A stretch of DNA of 32,015 bases from Streptomyces sp. (lineage in GTDB: Bacteria; Actinomycetota; Actinomycetes; Streptomycetales; Streptomycetaceae): NCBI RefSeq assembly GCF_031181705.1, contig NZ_JAPSKN010000005.1, positions 1-32,015 on the forward strand, read 5' to 3'. Below the pieces are notes generated by a model. That model saw nothing but the letters and a program-made list of their open reading frames with translations. It was not told the origin of the DNA and made no database searches. Below are positions 22,134-30,195 of the stretch, one piece after another. The stretch's first letter is position 1. Every line of letters starts with the position of its first letter. A program made the translations under genes and the position numbers.

Positions 22134-23213
22134 TCAGACGCTCTTCGCGGCGGACCGCTCCACGGAGGGCTGCTCCACGGCGGACGGCGAGGTGTCCGCG
22201 GTGCGCCGGCGGCGCACCGCCCAGAACACGCCCGTGCCCGCGACCACCGTCACGCCCACGCCGATGACCCCGGCCAGCCCTCCGGACAGGCGCGCGTCGT
22301 CGACGTCCTTGACGCCGTAGTCGGCGAGCGGGGAGTCCGCGACGGTGTGCTCCTCGGCCTTCTTGTCGATGCCGTGGTCGGAGGCGACCTTCTCCAGGCC
22401 GTCCGGGTCGGCGGAGGCGTAGAAGCTGACGAAGCCGGCGAGGACGAGCGAGGTGACCAGACCGGTGATCCACAGCGTGCGCCGCGAGGTGCGGGCGGCG
22501 ACGGGCACCGGCTCGGGCCCCGGGGCGTCGACGAGCTCGCCGTCGACCCGCAGCTTCAGCCTCTGCTCCAGTCCGCGCGCCCCGTGCACGAGGTCCGGCC
22601 GTACGGCGACGACGGCACCCACCGTCAGCGCGGTGATCACGGCCTCGCCGAGGCCGATGAGGACGTGCACGCCGACCATGGCGGTGGCGACCTTGCCGAT
22701 CGAGACGTCGGTGGTGCCGCCGACGGCGTACATCAGCGTGAAGGCCAGGGCGGCGGCCGGGACGGAGACCAGGGCGGCGACGAAGGAGGCCGCGGTGACC
22801 GAGCGGCGGGAGCGGGGCAGCACCTTCACCAGGCCGCGGAAGAGGGCGTAGGCCACCACCACGGTGACGATCCCCATGTTGGTGATGTTGACGCCGAGCG
22901 CCGTCAGACCGCCGTCGGCGAAGAGGATGCCCTGCATGAGCAGCACGACGGAGACGCACAGGACACCCGTGTACGGCCCCACGAGGATCGCGGCCAGCGC
23001 GCCGCCGAGCAGATGGCCGCTGGTCCCCGCCGCGACGGGGAAGTTGAGCATCTGCACCGCGAAGATGAACGCCGCGACGAGGCCGGCCAGCGGCGCCGTG
23101 CGCTCGTCGAGCTCACGCCGTGCGCCGCGCAGGCTCACGGCGACGGCGCCCGCGGCGATCACGCCGGTGGCCGCGGAGGTGGGGGCGTTGATGAAGCCGT
23201 CAGGTACATGCAC
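22134..23213 (-). CDS. cbiM: Substrate-binding subunit CbiM/NikM fused to a CbiN/PDGLE domain
   Basis: A 359-residue membrane protein. The mature N-terminus Met-His-Val-Pro-Asp-Gly is the signature of CbiM/NikM, where His 2 and the N-terminal amine bind Ni or Co. About seven hydrophobic helices fill residues 10-210. After a linker, a second part (about 250-345) contains SADPDGLEKVA, the PDGLE (CbiN/NikN-like) domain with two more helices, so the small subunit is fused. It begins at GTG 23213 without a Shine-Dalgarno. Fused NikMN is most often linked to nickel. A candidate Nur box lies upstream. Confidence 0.9.
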   Translation of the reverse strand: MHVPDGFINAPTSAATGVIAAGAVAVSLRGARRELDERTAPLAGLVAAFIFAVQMLNFPVAAGTSGHLLGGALAAILVGPYTGVLCVSVVLLMQGILFADGGLTALGVNITNMGIVTVVVAYALFRGLVKVLPRSRRSVTAASFVAALVSVPAAALAFTLMYAVGGTTDVSIGKVATAMVGVHVLIGLGEAVITALTVGAVVAVRPDLVHGARGLEQRLKLRVDGELVDAPGPEPVPVAARTSRRTLWITGLVTSLVLAGFVSFYASADPDGLEKVASDHGIDKKAEEHTVADSPLADYGVKDVDDARLSGGLAGVIGVGVTVVAGTGVFWAVRRRRTADTSPSAVEQPSVERSAAKSV

Positions 23214-23232
23214 CGTTCGATGATGTGGCTAG

Positions 23233-23249
23233 ATGCGAACGATATGCAA
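23233..23249. promoter_or_regulatory. Candidate Nur (nickel-Fur) box upstream of cbiM
   Basis: The minus strand reads TTGCAT-N5-TCGCAT, close to the published Nur consensus tTGCaa-N5-ttGCAA (three of twelve positions differ). It overlaps a possible -35 (TTGCAT) that lies 18 bases from CATCAT, which in turn ends 6 bases before the GTG start, implying a leaderless mRNA. The rest of the 169-bp gap to ssgE is comparatively AT-rich; a GATATGC heptamer occurs twice (23241 and 23279). Confidence 0.4.
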
Positions 23250-23382
23250 GAGCGTGCTCCTCGTTTTATCTCATCCGTGATATGCGCGCCCTCAAGGGGC
23301 GAAAACCGGAAAATATGGGACATTGGGGAGGGGGTGGGTGCACTTTCTCTTCGGAGACGACGCACGGTGAAGGGACCGTCCG

Positions 23383-23748
23383 ATGTCCGTAGTCGAGCAG
23401 TACGCGCGAGCCCGCATCGTCACGGACGCGGCGGCCCCGTTGATCGACGAGCTGGAGTCGATTCCGGTCACCCTGCGGTACGACCCCGAGCACGACCCGC
23501 GCCTCGTGCGGATCCGCCTGCCCGGGGCCGGGGGAGGGGAGTGGGCCTTCGACCGCCGGCTGCTGGAGGAAGGGCTGCGGGCCCCCGCGGGCAGCGGCGA
23601 GGTGCGGGTCTGGCCGTGCGGCCGGGTGCAGGCCATCGTGGAGTTCCACTCCGCGCAGGGCGTGTCGGTGGTGCAGTTCGAGCGGCAGGCGCTGCTGCGG
23701 TTCCTGCGGCGGACGTACACGGCCGCCGCGGAACCGGTGACGCACTAG
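23383..23748 (+). CDS. ssgE: SsgA-like sporulation/cell-division protein, probably SsgE
   Basis: A 121-residue SsgA-like protein (SALP), found only in sporulating actinomycetes. The family pattern IPVTLRYDPEHDPRLVRIRL, WAFDRRLLEEGLRAP and GEVRVWP is plain, as is the C-terminal RQALLRFLRRT. Neighbouring tandem penicillin-binding proteins and pmt match the S. coelicolor ssgE (SCO3158) locus as I remember it, which is why the paralogue SsgE is named. SsgE acts in spore separation (autolysis of spore walls). Start ATG 23383 with GAAGGGA 7 bases upstream, in the loop of a 5-bp hairpin (ACGGT/ACCGT, 23364-23379). It is convergent with the next gene, 10 bases away. Confidence 0.85.
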   Translation: MSVVEQYARARIVTDAAAPLIDELESIPVTLRYDPEHDPRLVRIRLPGAGGGEWAFDRRLLEEGLRAPAGSGEVRVWPCGRVQAIVEFHSAQGVSVVQFERQALLRFLRRTYTAAAEPVTH

Positions 23749-23758
23749 GGTCCGGGGC

Positions 23759-25429
23759 TCAGCCGCCCGCCTTCAGCAGGGCCGCGACGATCGGGCCGGC
23801 CGTGGAGCCGCCGTGCCCGCCCTGCTGGACCACGCCCGCGGCCGCCAGGTCGTTCCGGTAGGCCGTGAACCAGCCGTTGGGCTTCTTCTGCCCGTCGACC
23901 TCGGCGGAGCCGGTCTTCGCGCCGACGTCCCCGCCGACCCCGGCCATCGCCTCGGCCGCCGTGCCGGCCGCCGCCGTGTACGCCATCAGCTCGCGCAACT
24001 GGGACAGCGTGCCCGCCGACATCGTGCGCGAGGCCGTCGCCAGCTTGCGTCCGTCCACCTCCGGGGAGACCAGGTAGGGCTGGCGGAAGGTGCCGGCCTT
24101 CACGGTCGCCGACACCGACGCCATGTTCAGCGGGTTCATCCGCACCCCGCCCTGCCCGATGAGCGAGGCACCCATCTGGGCCGCCGACTGCACCGGCACC
24201 GCGCCGTCGAAGGACGGCACCCCGATCGCCCAGTTGTTCAGCCCCAGGCCGAACACCTGCTGGGCCTGCCTGGTCAGGTCGTCGTCCTTCAGCTTGGGCG
24301 CCTGGCTGATGAAGGCCGTGTTGCAGGAGCGGGCGAAGCTCGCCTTGAACGTGCCGTCCTTGATCTCGAACTTGTCGTCGTTCTGGAACTTCCAGTGGCC
24401 GTACGTGAAGTACTTGGGGCACGGGTGCTTCTTGTCGGCCGAGGCCAGGCCCTTCTCGATCAGCAGCGACGAGGTGACGACCTTCATCGTGGAGCCGGGG
24501 GCCAGGGAGCCCTGGAAGGCGGTGTTGAAGCCGGGGGAGGCGTTGGCGGCGGCCAGGATCTCACCGGTCGACACCCGCACCACGGCGACCGAGGACCGGG
24601 CCTTCTTCGCCACCTGCTTCTCGGCGGCGGCCTGGAGCGCCGGATCCAGGGTGGTCCTCACCGTGCCCGGCGTGCCCTCGCTCAGCTCCAGCAGCGTCTT
24701 GTCGGACAGGTCCTCCGCCTTGGCGGCCTTCCCGCGCACGACCCGCAGCTCGATGCCCGCCTTGCCGCCGGCCTTCTTGCCGTACTTCTCGCGCAGGCCG
24801 TCCAGGATCGGGCCGATCGAGGCGTACTTCTCCTTGGTCAGTTCGCCGCCGTCGCGGTCGAGCGCCTTGACCGGGGGCGTGCCCGCCTCGCCGGTGACCA
24901 GCCGGTCGCCGTCCCTCAGGTCGGGGTGGACGACCGCCGCGTGCCAGTCGACCAGGGGCTTTCCGTCACTCGCGCGGCGGACGACGGTGAGGGCGCCGGT
25001 GTACGCCAGCGGCTTCTCGGTGCCCTTGTAGGCCACCGTGCCCCTGACCGCGAACGGCACCCTGTCGCCGGTGCGCGCGCCCGGGGTGAGGGTGACGTCC
25101 TTGACGCGGGCGTCCTTGGCGTAGCCGGTGAGCAGGGCCCGGGCCGCGGCCGGGTCATCGGTGGCGGCCGCGGCCTGCGGGAGCCTGCCGGACTGCCAGG
25201 CGGTGAGGAAGGCGCGGGCGGTGGTGGTGACCTCGGTGGCCGACAGCGGCCCGGTCCTCACCTCGGGCTTGCCGTCCGAGGACGCGCGGGTCCCGTCGTC
25301 CGCCGCGGCGCCACCGCCGTACAGCGCGTAGGCTCCGGCCCCGGCACCCACGACGACCACGGCGATCATCCCGCCGATCACGGCGGGACTCGTCTTCCGT
25401 CGCTCGGCGACGCGCCTTCTGTTGCCCAC
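23759..25429 (-). CDS. Class B penicillin-binding protein (transpeptidase) 1 of 2
   Basis: A 556-residue cell-wall transpeptidase from GTG 25429. A single membrane anchor lies at about 18-40, followed by an NTF2-like MecA_N-type domain, a dimerisation part and the penicillin-binding domain. The catalytic motifs are STMK (Ser 313), SCN (Ser 368) and KTG (Lys 505). No glycosyltransferase domain is present, so it only crosslinks. It is 40-50% alike by eye to the upstream gene, and the two lie in tandem with 96 bases between. It fits the S. coelicolor SCO3156/3157 pair (from memory). Polymerase partner unknown. Confidence 0.9.
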   Translation of the reverse strand: MGNRRRVAERRKTSPAVIGGMIAVVVVGAGAGAYALYGGGAAADDGTRASSDGKPEVRTGPLSATEVTTTARAFLTAWQSGRLPQAAAATDDPAAARALLTGYAKDARVKDVTLTPGARTGDRVPFAVRGTVAYKGTEKPLAYTGALTVVRRASDGKPLVDWHAAVVHPDLRDGDRLVTGEAGTPPVKALDRDGGELTKEKYASIGPILDGLREKYGKKAGGKAGIELRVVRGKAAKAEDLSDKTLLELSEGTPGTVRTTLDPALQAAAEKQVAKKARSSVAVVRVSTGEILAAANASPGFNTAFQGSLAPGSTMKVVTSSLLIEKGLASADKKHPCPKYFTYGHWKFQNDDKFEIKDGTFKASFARSCNTAFISQAPKLKDDDLTRQAQQVFGLGLNNWAIGVPSFDGAVPVQSAAQMGASLIGQGGVRMNPLNMASVSATVKAGTFRQPYLVSPEVDGRKLATASRTMSAGTLSQLRELMAYTAAAGTAAEAMAGVGGDVGAKTGSAEVDGQKKPNGWFTAYRNDLAAAGVVQQGGHGGSTAGPIVAALLKAGG

Positions 25430-25525
25430 TGCTGTTCTGTCCTCCGTGAATCCCCGGGGTCCCCGTCACCCTCAGCCGTCCCAACGACGGCCACCACCCT
25501 AGAGTCCCGTCCGGCGCGGGTGAGA

Positions 25526-27157
25526 TCAGCCACCCGTTCGTAGCACGGCTGCGACAATCGGCCCGGCCGCGTCGCCGCCGTGCCCGCCCTCCTCGGTCAT
25601 GGCCGCCGCCGCGATGTCGCCCCGGAAGCCGGTGAACCAGCTGTTGGACTTCGCGTTGCCGTCGACCTCGGCCGATCCGGTCTTGGCGCCGATGTCGCCG
25701 GTGAGCCCGCGCATGGCCTCCTGCGCGGTGCCCTGGGTGGCGGTGAGCCGCATCATCTGCTTCAGCTGGGCGGCGGTGCCCGCCTGCAGGCCCCGCGCCC
25801 GCGCCAGTTGCCGGCCGTCCAGCTCGGGGGAGACGAGGTAGGGCTGGCGGAAGGTGCCGGTGATGGCGGTGGCGGTCACCGAGGCCATGTTCAGCGGGCT
25901 CATCTGCACCTGCCCCTGCCCGATGGCGCCGGCCGCCCGGTCCGGGCCGCCGGCCGCCGGGACGCTGCCGTCGAAGGAGGCGATGCCCGTCTTCCAGTCG
26001 TCCCGCCCCAGCCCGAAGCGCTCCTCGGCCTCCTGGGCCAGCGAGGCGTCGGTGAGCGGCTCCTCGTCGATGAGCTTGACGAAGGCGGTGTTGCAGGAGC
26101 GCAGGAAGCTGTTGGCGAGCGTGGCGTTCTCGTTGGGCGCCATGCCCGTCAGGTTCTTGAACGTCTGGCTCTGCCACACGGCGGTGTCGGGGCAGGGAGC
26201 CGGGCCGTTCATCGAGGTCACGCCGTTGTCGATGAGCATCGCGGCGGTGATGATCTTCATGGTGGAGCCGGGTGCCGCCTTGCCCTGGAAGGCCGCGTTG
26301 AAGGCGTCCGCGCGGTGGTTGGCGACGGCCAGCACCTCGCCGGTGCTGGGCTTGACGGCCACCACCGAGGACTGGGCGAACCGCTTGACCGCCTGCTCGG
26401 CCGCCGCCTGGGCGCTCGGGCTGATCGTGGTGGTGAGCTTGCCCGGCTCGCCCTCGGCGAGGGTGAGCAGCGGGGTGTCGGGAGCGTTGCCGGCGGTGTG
26501 CCGGACGACCAGTTCGACCCCGGGGGTGCCGCCGGCCTTCTCGCCGTACTTGTCGCGCAGGGCGTCCAGGACCGGGCCGAGGGAGGGGTACTTCTCCTTC
26601 GTCAGCTCGGAGCCGTCGCGCCCCACGGCCTCGATGGGCGGGGCTGCCGACTCCTCGGTGACGAGGGTGTCGTCCTTCCTCAGCTCGGGGTGCACGACGG
26701 ACGGCTGCCAGTCGACCAGGGCCCGGCCGGTGGTGAGCCCGCGCACGACCGTCAGCCGGCTCTGGTAGCTCAGGGGCTTGGACTTCCCGTCGTAGGCCAC
26801 CTTCGCCTTCACCGTGAAGGGCACGGTGGTGCCCCGGACCGTACCCGGCGTGATCTTCACGTCCCTGATGTGCGCCTCGTCCTCGAAGGCGGTCAGCAGC
26901 TGCTCGGCGGCCGCGTCGTTGTTGGTGTACGACGCGGCCGTCGAGGTCGCGCCCTGCTCCCAGGCGGCGAAGAACCCGTCGGTGGTCTTCTCGACCTCGT
27001 CCTTCCCGGGCGGCCCCGACTTCTTCTCCGCGGCCACCCCGCTGCCGCCCCCGTCACCGTTCAGCGCGCTCATGATGTTGTAGGTGCCGTATCCGGCACC
27101 GCCCAGCATCACGGCGAACACGCCGCCTATGACGGCGGCCTTGACCCCCTTGCCCAT
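25526..27157 (-). CDS. Class B penicillin-binding protein (transpeptidase) 2 of 2
   Basis: A 543-residue paralogue of the neighbouring gene with the same layout: membrane anchor at about 7-27, a MecA_N-type domain, a dimer region, then the transpeptidase with STMK (Ser 298), SCN (Ser 354) and KTG (Lys 492). It starts at ATG 27157 with GGGGAGGGG upstream. It lies downstream of protein O-mannosyltransferase on the same strand (130-bp gap). Loss of Pmt in S. coelicolor makes cells beta-lactam sensitive and PBP-type proteins are among its glycoproteins, so these enzymes are plausible Pmt substrates (inference). Confidence 0.9.
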   Translation of the reverse strand: MGKGVKAAVIGGVFAVMLGGAGYGTYNIMSALNGDGGGSGVAAEKKSGPPGKDEVEKTTDGFFAAWEQGATSTAASYTNNDAAAEQLLTAFEDEAHIRDVKITPGTVRGTTVPFTVKAKVAYDGKSKPLSYQSRLTVVRGLTTGRALVDWQPSVVHPELRKDDTLVTEESAAPPIEAVGRDGSELTKEKYPSLGPVLDALRDKYGEKAGGTPGVELVVRHTAGNAPDTPLLTLAEGEPGKLTTTISPSAQAAAEQAVKRFAQSSVVAVKPSTGEVLAVANHRADAFNAAFQGKAAPGSTMKIITAAMLIDNGVTSMNGPAPCPDTAVWQSQTFKNLTGMAPNENATLANSFLRSCNTAFVKLIDEEPLTDASLAQEAEERFGLGRDDWKTGIASFDGSVPAAGGPDRAAGAIGQGQVQMSPLNMASVTATAITGTFRQPYLVSPELDGRQLARARGLQAGTAAQLKQMMRLTATQGTAQEAMRGLTGDIGAKTGSAEVDGNAKSNSWFTGFRGDIAAAAMTEEGGHGGDAAGPIVAAVLRTGG

Positions 27158-27196
27158 TGGGCCGTCCCCTCCCCGTGCGAGCCTCGCGCGCTCCTT

Positions 27197-27208
27197 TGAA
27201 CGCGTTCA
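27197..27208. promoter_or_regulatory. 12-bp palindrome upstream of the second penicillin-binding protein
   Basis: TGAACGCGTTCA is perfectly self-complementary. It lies 40 bases before the penicillin-binding protein start codon and about 15 bases downstream of a possible minus-strand -10 (TAGAGT). No regulator can be named. Confidence 0.35.
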
Positions 27209-27287
27209 GAAGCTCGATCCGTGAGCACTCTAGGCGCACGGGGCGACACAAGGAGCAGCTGATTCGATTTCTTGACCGAATAACGGC

Positions 27288-29036
27288 TCAGACCCAGGTA
27301 TCCAGCCACATCCGCGACCGCCAGTCGTCGATCGGGATCGCCTGGCCCGTGTACAGCGGCCAGAAGTAGATGAAGTTCCAGGTGATCAGCAGGACCAGGA
27401 CGCCCGCCGCCGTGGCGCCCGCGACGCGGCGGGTGTCCGTGGAGCGGGGCGGTCCGGTGATCGCCCCCAGGAGCATCGCCACCGCCAGGCACAGGAAGGG
27501 CAGGAAGACGACGGCGTAGAAGAAGAAGATCGTGCGCTCCTGGTACATGAACCAGGGCAGGTAACCGGCCGCGATGCCGCAGGCGATGGCGCCCGCGCGC
27601 CAGTCGCGGCGGAAGAACCAGCGCCACAGCACGTACAGCACCGCGAAGCAGGCGACCCACCACAGCAGGGGCGTGCCGAGGGCCAGGACCTCGCGGGCGC
27701 ACTTCTCGCCGGCGTCGGCCGGGCAGCCGTCCTTGCCGGGCGCCGGGGACTCGTAGAAGTACGACACCGGGCGGCCGAGGACCAGCCAGCTCCACGGGTT
27801 GGACTGGTAGGTGTGCGGCGAGGACAGCCCGACGTGGAACTCGTACACCTGGTGCTCGTAGTGCCACAGGCTGCGCAGCCAGTCGGGCAGGAAGGTCCAG
27901 CTGCCGCCCCTGCCGTCGGTCGCGGCCCAGTTGCGGTAGTAGCCGCCCGAGCCGTTCGTCGCGGAGAGGATCCAGCCGGTCCAGGAGGCGAGGTAGGTGA
28001 CCAGGGCGACCGGCACCGTGGCGAGGAACGCCAGGCCCGTGTCGCGGCGCAGGACCGCGCTGTACGGGTGCCGCGCACCGGCGACCCGGCGCGAGGCGAC
28101 GTCCCACAACACCGCCATCAGGCAGAAGGCGGCCAGGATGTACAGGCCGTTCCACTTCGTGCCGATGGCCAGCCCCAGCATCAGGCCCGCCGCCCAGCGC
28201 CAGGGGCGCCATCCGAGGCGGGTCGCCTCCGCGGCGTGCCGGTCGGGCCGGGCCCGGCCGTCGGGATCCACCGGGAGCGCGGCGGCGAGCCGCTCGCGGG
28301 CCTTGTCCCGGTCGACCAGCAGACAGCCGAACGCGGCCAGCACGAAGAACATCAGCACACCGTCGAGCAGCGCCGTGCGGCTCATCACGAAGTGCAGGCC
28401 GTCCAGCGCCATCAGCGCGCCCGCCAGGCAGCCCAGGAACGTGGAGCGGAACAGCCGGCGGCCGATCCGGCACAGCAGCAGCACCGACAGCGTGCCGAGC
28501 AGGGCCGTCATGAACCGCCAGCCGAACGGGTCGAAGCCGAACAGCAGCTCGCCCAGCCCGATGACGTACTTGCCGACCGGCGGATGCACGACGTACGCCG
28601 CGTCGGTCGGGAGCCGGACGTTCCCGCCCGACGACAGGACCAGGTCGTTGGCGTTCTTGGCCCAGTTGACCTCGAAGCCGCGGTGGACGAGCGCCCAGGC
28701 GTCCTTGGCGTAGTACGTCTCGTCGAATATCACCGCCCTGGGGCTGCCCAGGTTCCAGAACCGCAGCACCCCCGCCAGCAGCGTGACCAGCAGCGGGCCG
28801 ACCCAGCCCGACCAGCGCACCAGCCGCACCGCCGTCTTGTGCGGGACGCCGAGCGCCGCCCACAGGCGCGGCGAGGGCTCGGTGTACGGCGGCACCAGGC
28901 GGTCACGGACGTCACGGGCGTCGCTGCTGGGCTGCCCCTGGTAGCCGAAGCGGCGCAGCCGCTGCTGCCAGGGCGGCCGCTGCTCGTGCGGCGCCTGGCC
29001 CTGCGGGGTGTCCGTGGAGGACGCGGTACTGGTCAC
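27288..29036 (-). CDS. pmt: Protein O-mannosyltransferase
   Basis: A 582-residue integral membrane glycosyltransferase (PMT family, GT39). A ~75-residue basic cytosolic N-terminus precedes eleven or so hydrophobic segments. The catalytic Asp-Glu of the first extracytoplasmic loop is Asp 105-Glu 106 (FDETYYAKDAW), and VVHPPVGKYVIGLGE follows, typical of the family. It moves mannose from polyprenol-phosphate-mannose to Ser/Thr of exported proteins. In S. coelicolor it is needed for phiC31 infection and for normal antibiotic resistance of the wall (established knowledge). Start GTG 29036. It is divergent from rsmI, an arrangement also seen in mycobacteria. Confidence 0.93.
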   Translation of the reverse strand: MTSTASSTDTPQGQAPHEQRPPWQQRLRRFGYQGQPSSDARDVRDRLVPPYTEPSPRLWAALGVPHKTAVRLVRWSGWVGPLLVTLLAGVLRFWNLGSPRAVIFDETYYAKDAWALVHRGFEVNWAKNANDLVLSSGGNVRLPTDAAYVVHPPVGKYVIGLGELLFGFDPFGWRFMTALLGTLSVLLLCRIGRRLFRSTFLGCLAGALMALDGLHFVMSRTALLDGVLMFFVLAAFGCLLVDRDKARERLAAALPVDPDGRARPDRHAAEATRLGWRPWRWAAGLMLGLAIGTKWNGLYILAAFCLMAVLWDVASRRVAGARHPYSAVLRRDTGLAFLATVPVALVTYLASWTGWILSATNGSGGYYRNWAATDGRGGSWTFLPDWLRSLWHYEHQVYEFHVGLSSPHTYQSNPWSWLVLGRPVSYFYESPAPGKDGCPADAGEKCAREVLALGTPLLWWVACFAVLYVLWRWFFRRDWRAGAIACGIAAGYLPWFMYQERTIFFFYAVVFLPFLCLAVAMLLGAITGPPRSTDTRRVAGATAAGVLVLLITWNFIYFWPLYTGQAIPIDDWRSRMWLDTWV

Positions 29037-29099
29037 CGCGCCATCGTAGGGAACCGTGCTGTGTGAGTCCCGTGCATGGCCGGTATGCGTCCGCATCCT

Positions 29100-29140
29100 C
29101 CGCCCCTGGGAGGAGTGCGCGTCCCCCGCCCCTGGGAGGA
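29100..29140. repeat. Direct repeat before rsmI
   Basis: CCGCCCCTGGGAGGA occurs at 29100-29114 and 29126-29140, 26 bases apart. The second copy carries the rsmI Shine-Dalgarno, so a short local duplication of the ribosome-binding region is likely. It lies in the 111-bp gap between pmt and rsmI. Confidence 0.6.
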
Positions 29141-29147
29141 TGGGAGC

Positions 29148-29993
29148 GTGATCGGAACCCTCGTACTCGCAGGCACCCCCATCGGCGACATCGCGGACGC
29201 GCCGCCCCGGCTCGCCGAGGAACTGGCCGGGGCCGACGTGATCGCCGCCGAGGACACGCGGCGGCTGCGCCGGCTGACCCAGGCGCTCGGCGTCACGCCC
29301 AGGGGCCGGGTGGTGTCGTACTTCGAGGGCAACGAGTCCGCGCGGACGCCGGAGCTGGTCGAGGCGCTGGTGGGCGGGGCGCGGGTGCTGCTCGTCACGG
29401 ACGCGGGGATGCCGTCCGTGTCCGACCCGGGGTACCGGCTCGTCGCGGCCGCGGTCGAGCGGGACGTGCGGGTGACGGCCGTGCCCGGGCCGTCCGCGGT
29501 GCTCACCGCGCTCGCGCTGTCGGGGCTGCCCGTGGACCGGTTCTGCTTCGAGGGGTTCCTGCCGCGCAAGGCGGGGGAGCGGCTCGGGCGGCTGCGCGAG
29601 GTGGCCGGGGAGCGGCGGACGCTCGTGTACTTCGAGGCGCCCCACCGGCTGGACGACACGCTGGCGGCGATGGCCGAGGTCTTCGGGGAGCGGCGACGGG
29701 CCGCGGTGTGCCGGGAGCTGACCAAGACCTACGAGGAAGTGCGGCGGGGCGGGCTCGGCGAGCTGGCCGTCTGGGCCGCGCAGGGCGTGCGCGGGGAGAT
29801 CACCGTCGTGGTGGAGGGGGCGCCGGAGCGGGGACCGGAGGACGTGGGGCCCGAGGAACTGGTGCGGCGGGTGCGGGTGCGGGAGGAGGCCGGGGAGCGG
29901 CGCAAGGAGGCGATCGCCGCGGTGGCGGTGGAGGCCGGTGTGCCCAAGAGGGTCGTCTTCGACGCCGTGGTCGCCGCGAAGAACGTCGGCTGA
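29148..29993 (+). CDS. rsmI: 16S rRNA C1402 2'-O-methyltransferase RsmI
   Basis: A 281-residue SAM-dependent methyltransferase of the tetrapyrrole-methylase fold. The family pattern is clear: LAGTPIGDIAD at the N-terminus, AAEDTRRL, the SAM-loop TDAGMPSVSDPGYRL, VPGPSAVLTAL and FLPRKAGER, then the C-terminal region with a helix-rich tail. It adds the ribose methyl at C1402 in the decoding centre. The GTG at 29148 is chosen because GGGAGGA lies 7 bases upstream and homology begins there. It faces away from pmt. Confidence 0.92.
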   Translation: MIGTLVLAGTPIGDIADAPPRLAEELAGADVIAAEDTRRLRRLTQALGVTPRGRVVSYFEGNESARTPELVEALVGGARVLLVTDAGMPSVSDPGYRLVAAAVERDVRVTAVPGPSAVLTALALSGLPVDRFCFEGFLPRKAGERLGRLREVAGERRTLVYFEAPHRLDDTLAAMAEVFGERRRAAVCRELTKTYEEVRRGGLGELAVWAAQGVRGEITVVVEGAPERGPEDVGPEELVRRVRVREEAGERRKEAIAAVAVEAGVPKRVVFDAVVAAKNVG

Positions 29994-30109
29994 ACATCCG
30001 CCATCGCCTCTGAGCAGGGCGCTTGTCATGTGAGCGGGCGCCCCATGCGGGGGTAAAAGCGCCGGGGGCCCAGGGCAAGGGACGCCCAAAACGGGGCCAA
30101 CAGTCGACA

Positions 30110-30179
30110 GGTCTGCTGCCTTCGGACCGGCTGAGGAGTCCACTGGACCGCGAGGGCCGAACCGCCCTCACGCCTCAGC
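30110..30179 (+). promoter_or_regulatory. Folded-looking mRNA leader of the zinc-ribbon gene
   Basis: The 202-base gap after rsmI holds no gene but is dense in pairing. A 5-bp hairpin (30110-30114 with 30124-30128) is followed by a possible three-way junction. P1 is GCTGAGG/CCTCAGC (30130-30136 with 30173-30179), P2 GTCC/GGAC (30138-30141 with 30145-30148) and P3 GAGGGC/GCCCTC (30152-30157 with 30164-30169). The Shine-Dalgarno (30186-30190) lies just outside. Upstream, GGCGC...GCGCC (about 30038-30064) encloses a CCC/GGG hairpin and may end rsmI transcription. High G+C makes chance pairing likely, so this is a hypothesis. Confidence 0.4.
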
Positions 30180-30195
30180 GGAACCAGGAGCTGGC

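Noticed and set aside
23214..23382. Cobalamin riboswitch before cbiM
   Set aside because: The gap is too short and no B12 box or typical helices are seen; the start looks leaderless.
30130..30179. Hammerhead ribozyme in the leader
   Set aside because: CTGAGGA and a stem II-like hairpin are present, but the GAAA core is missing and CTGAGG is paired within P1.
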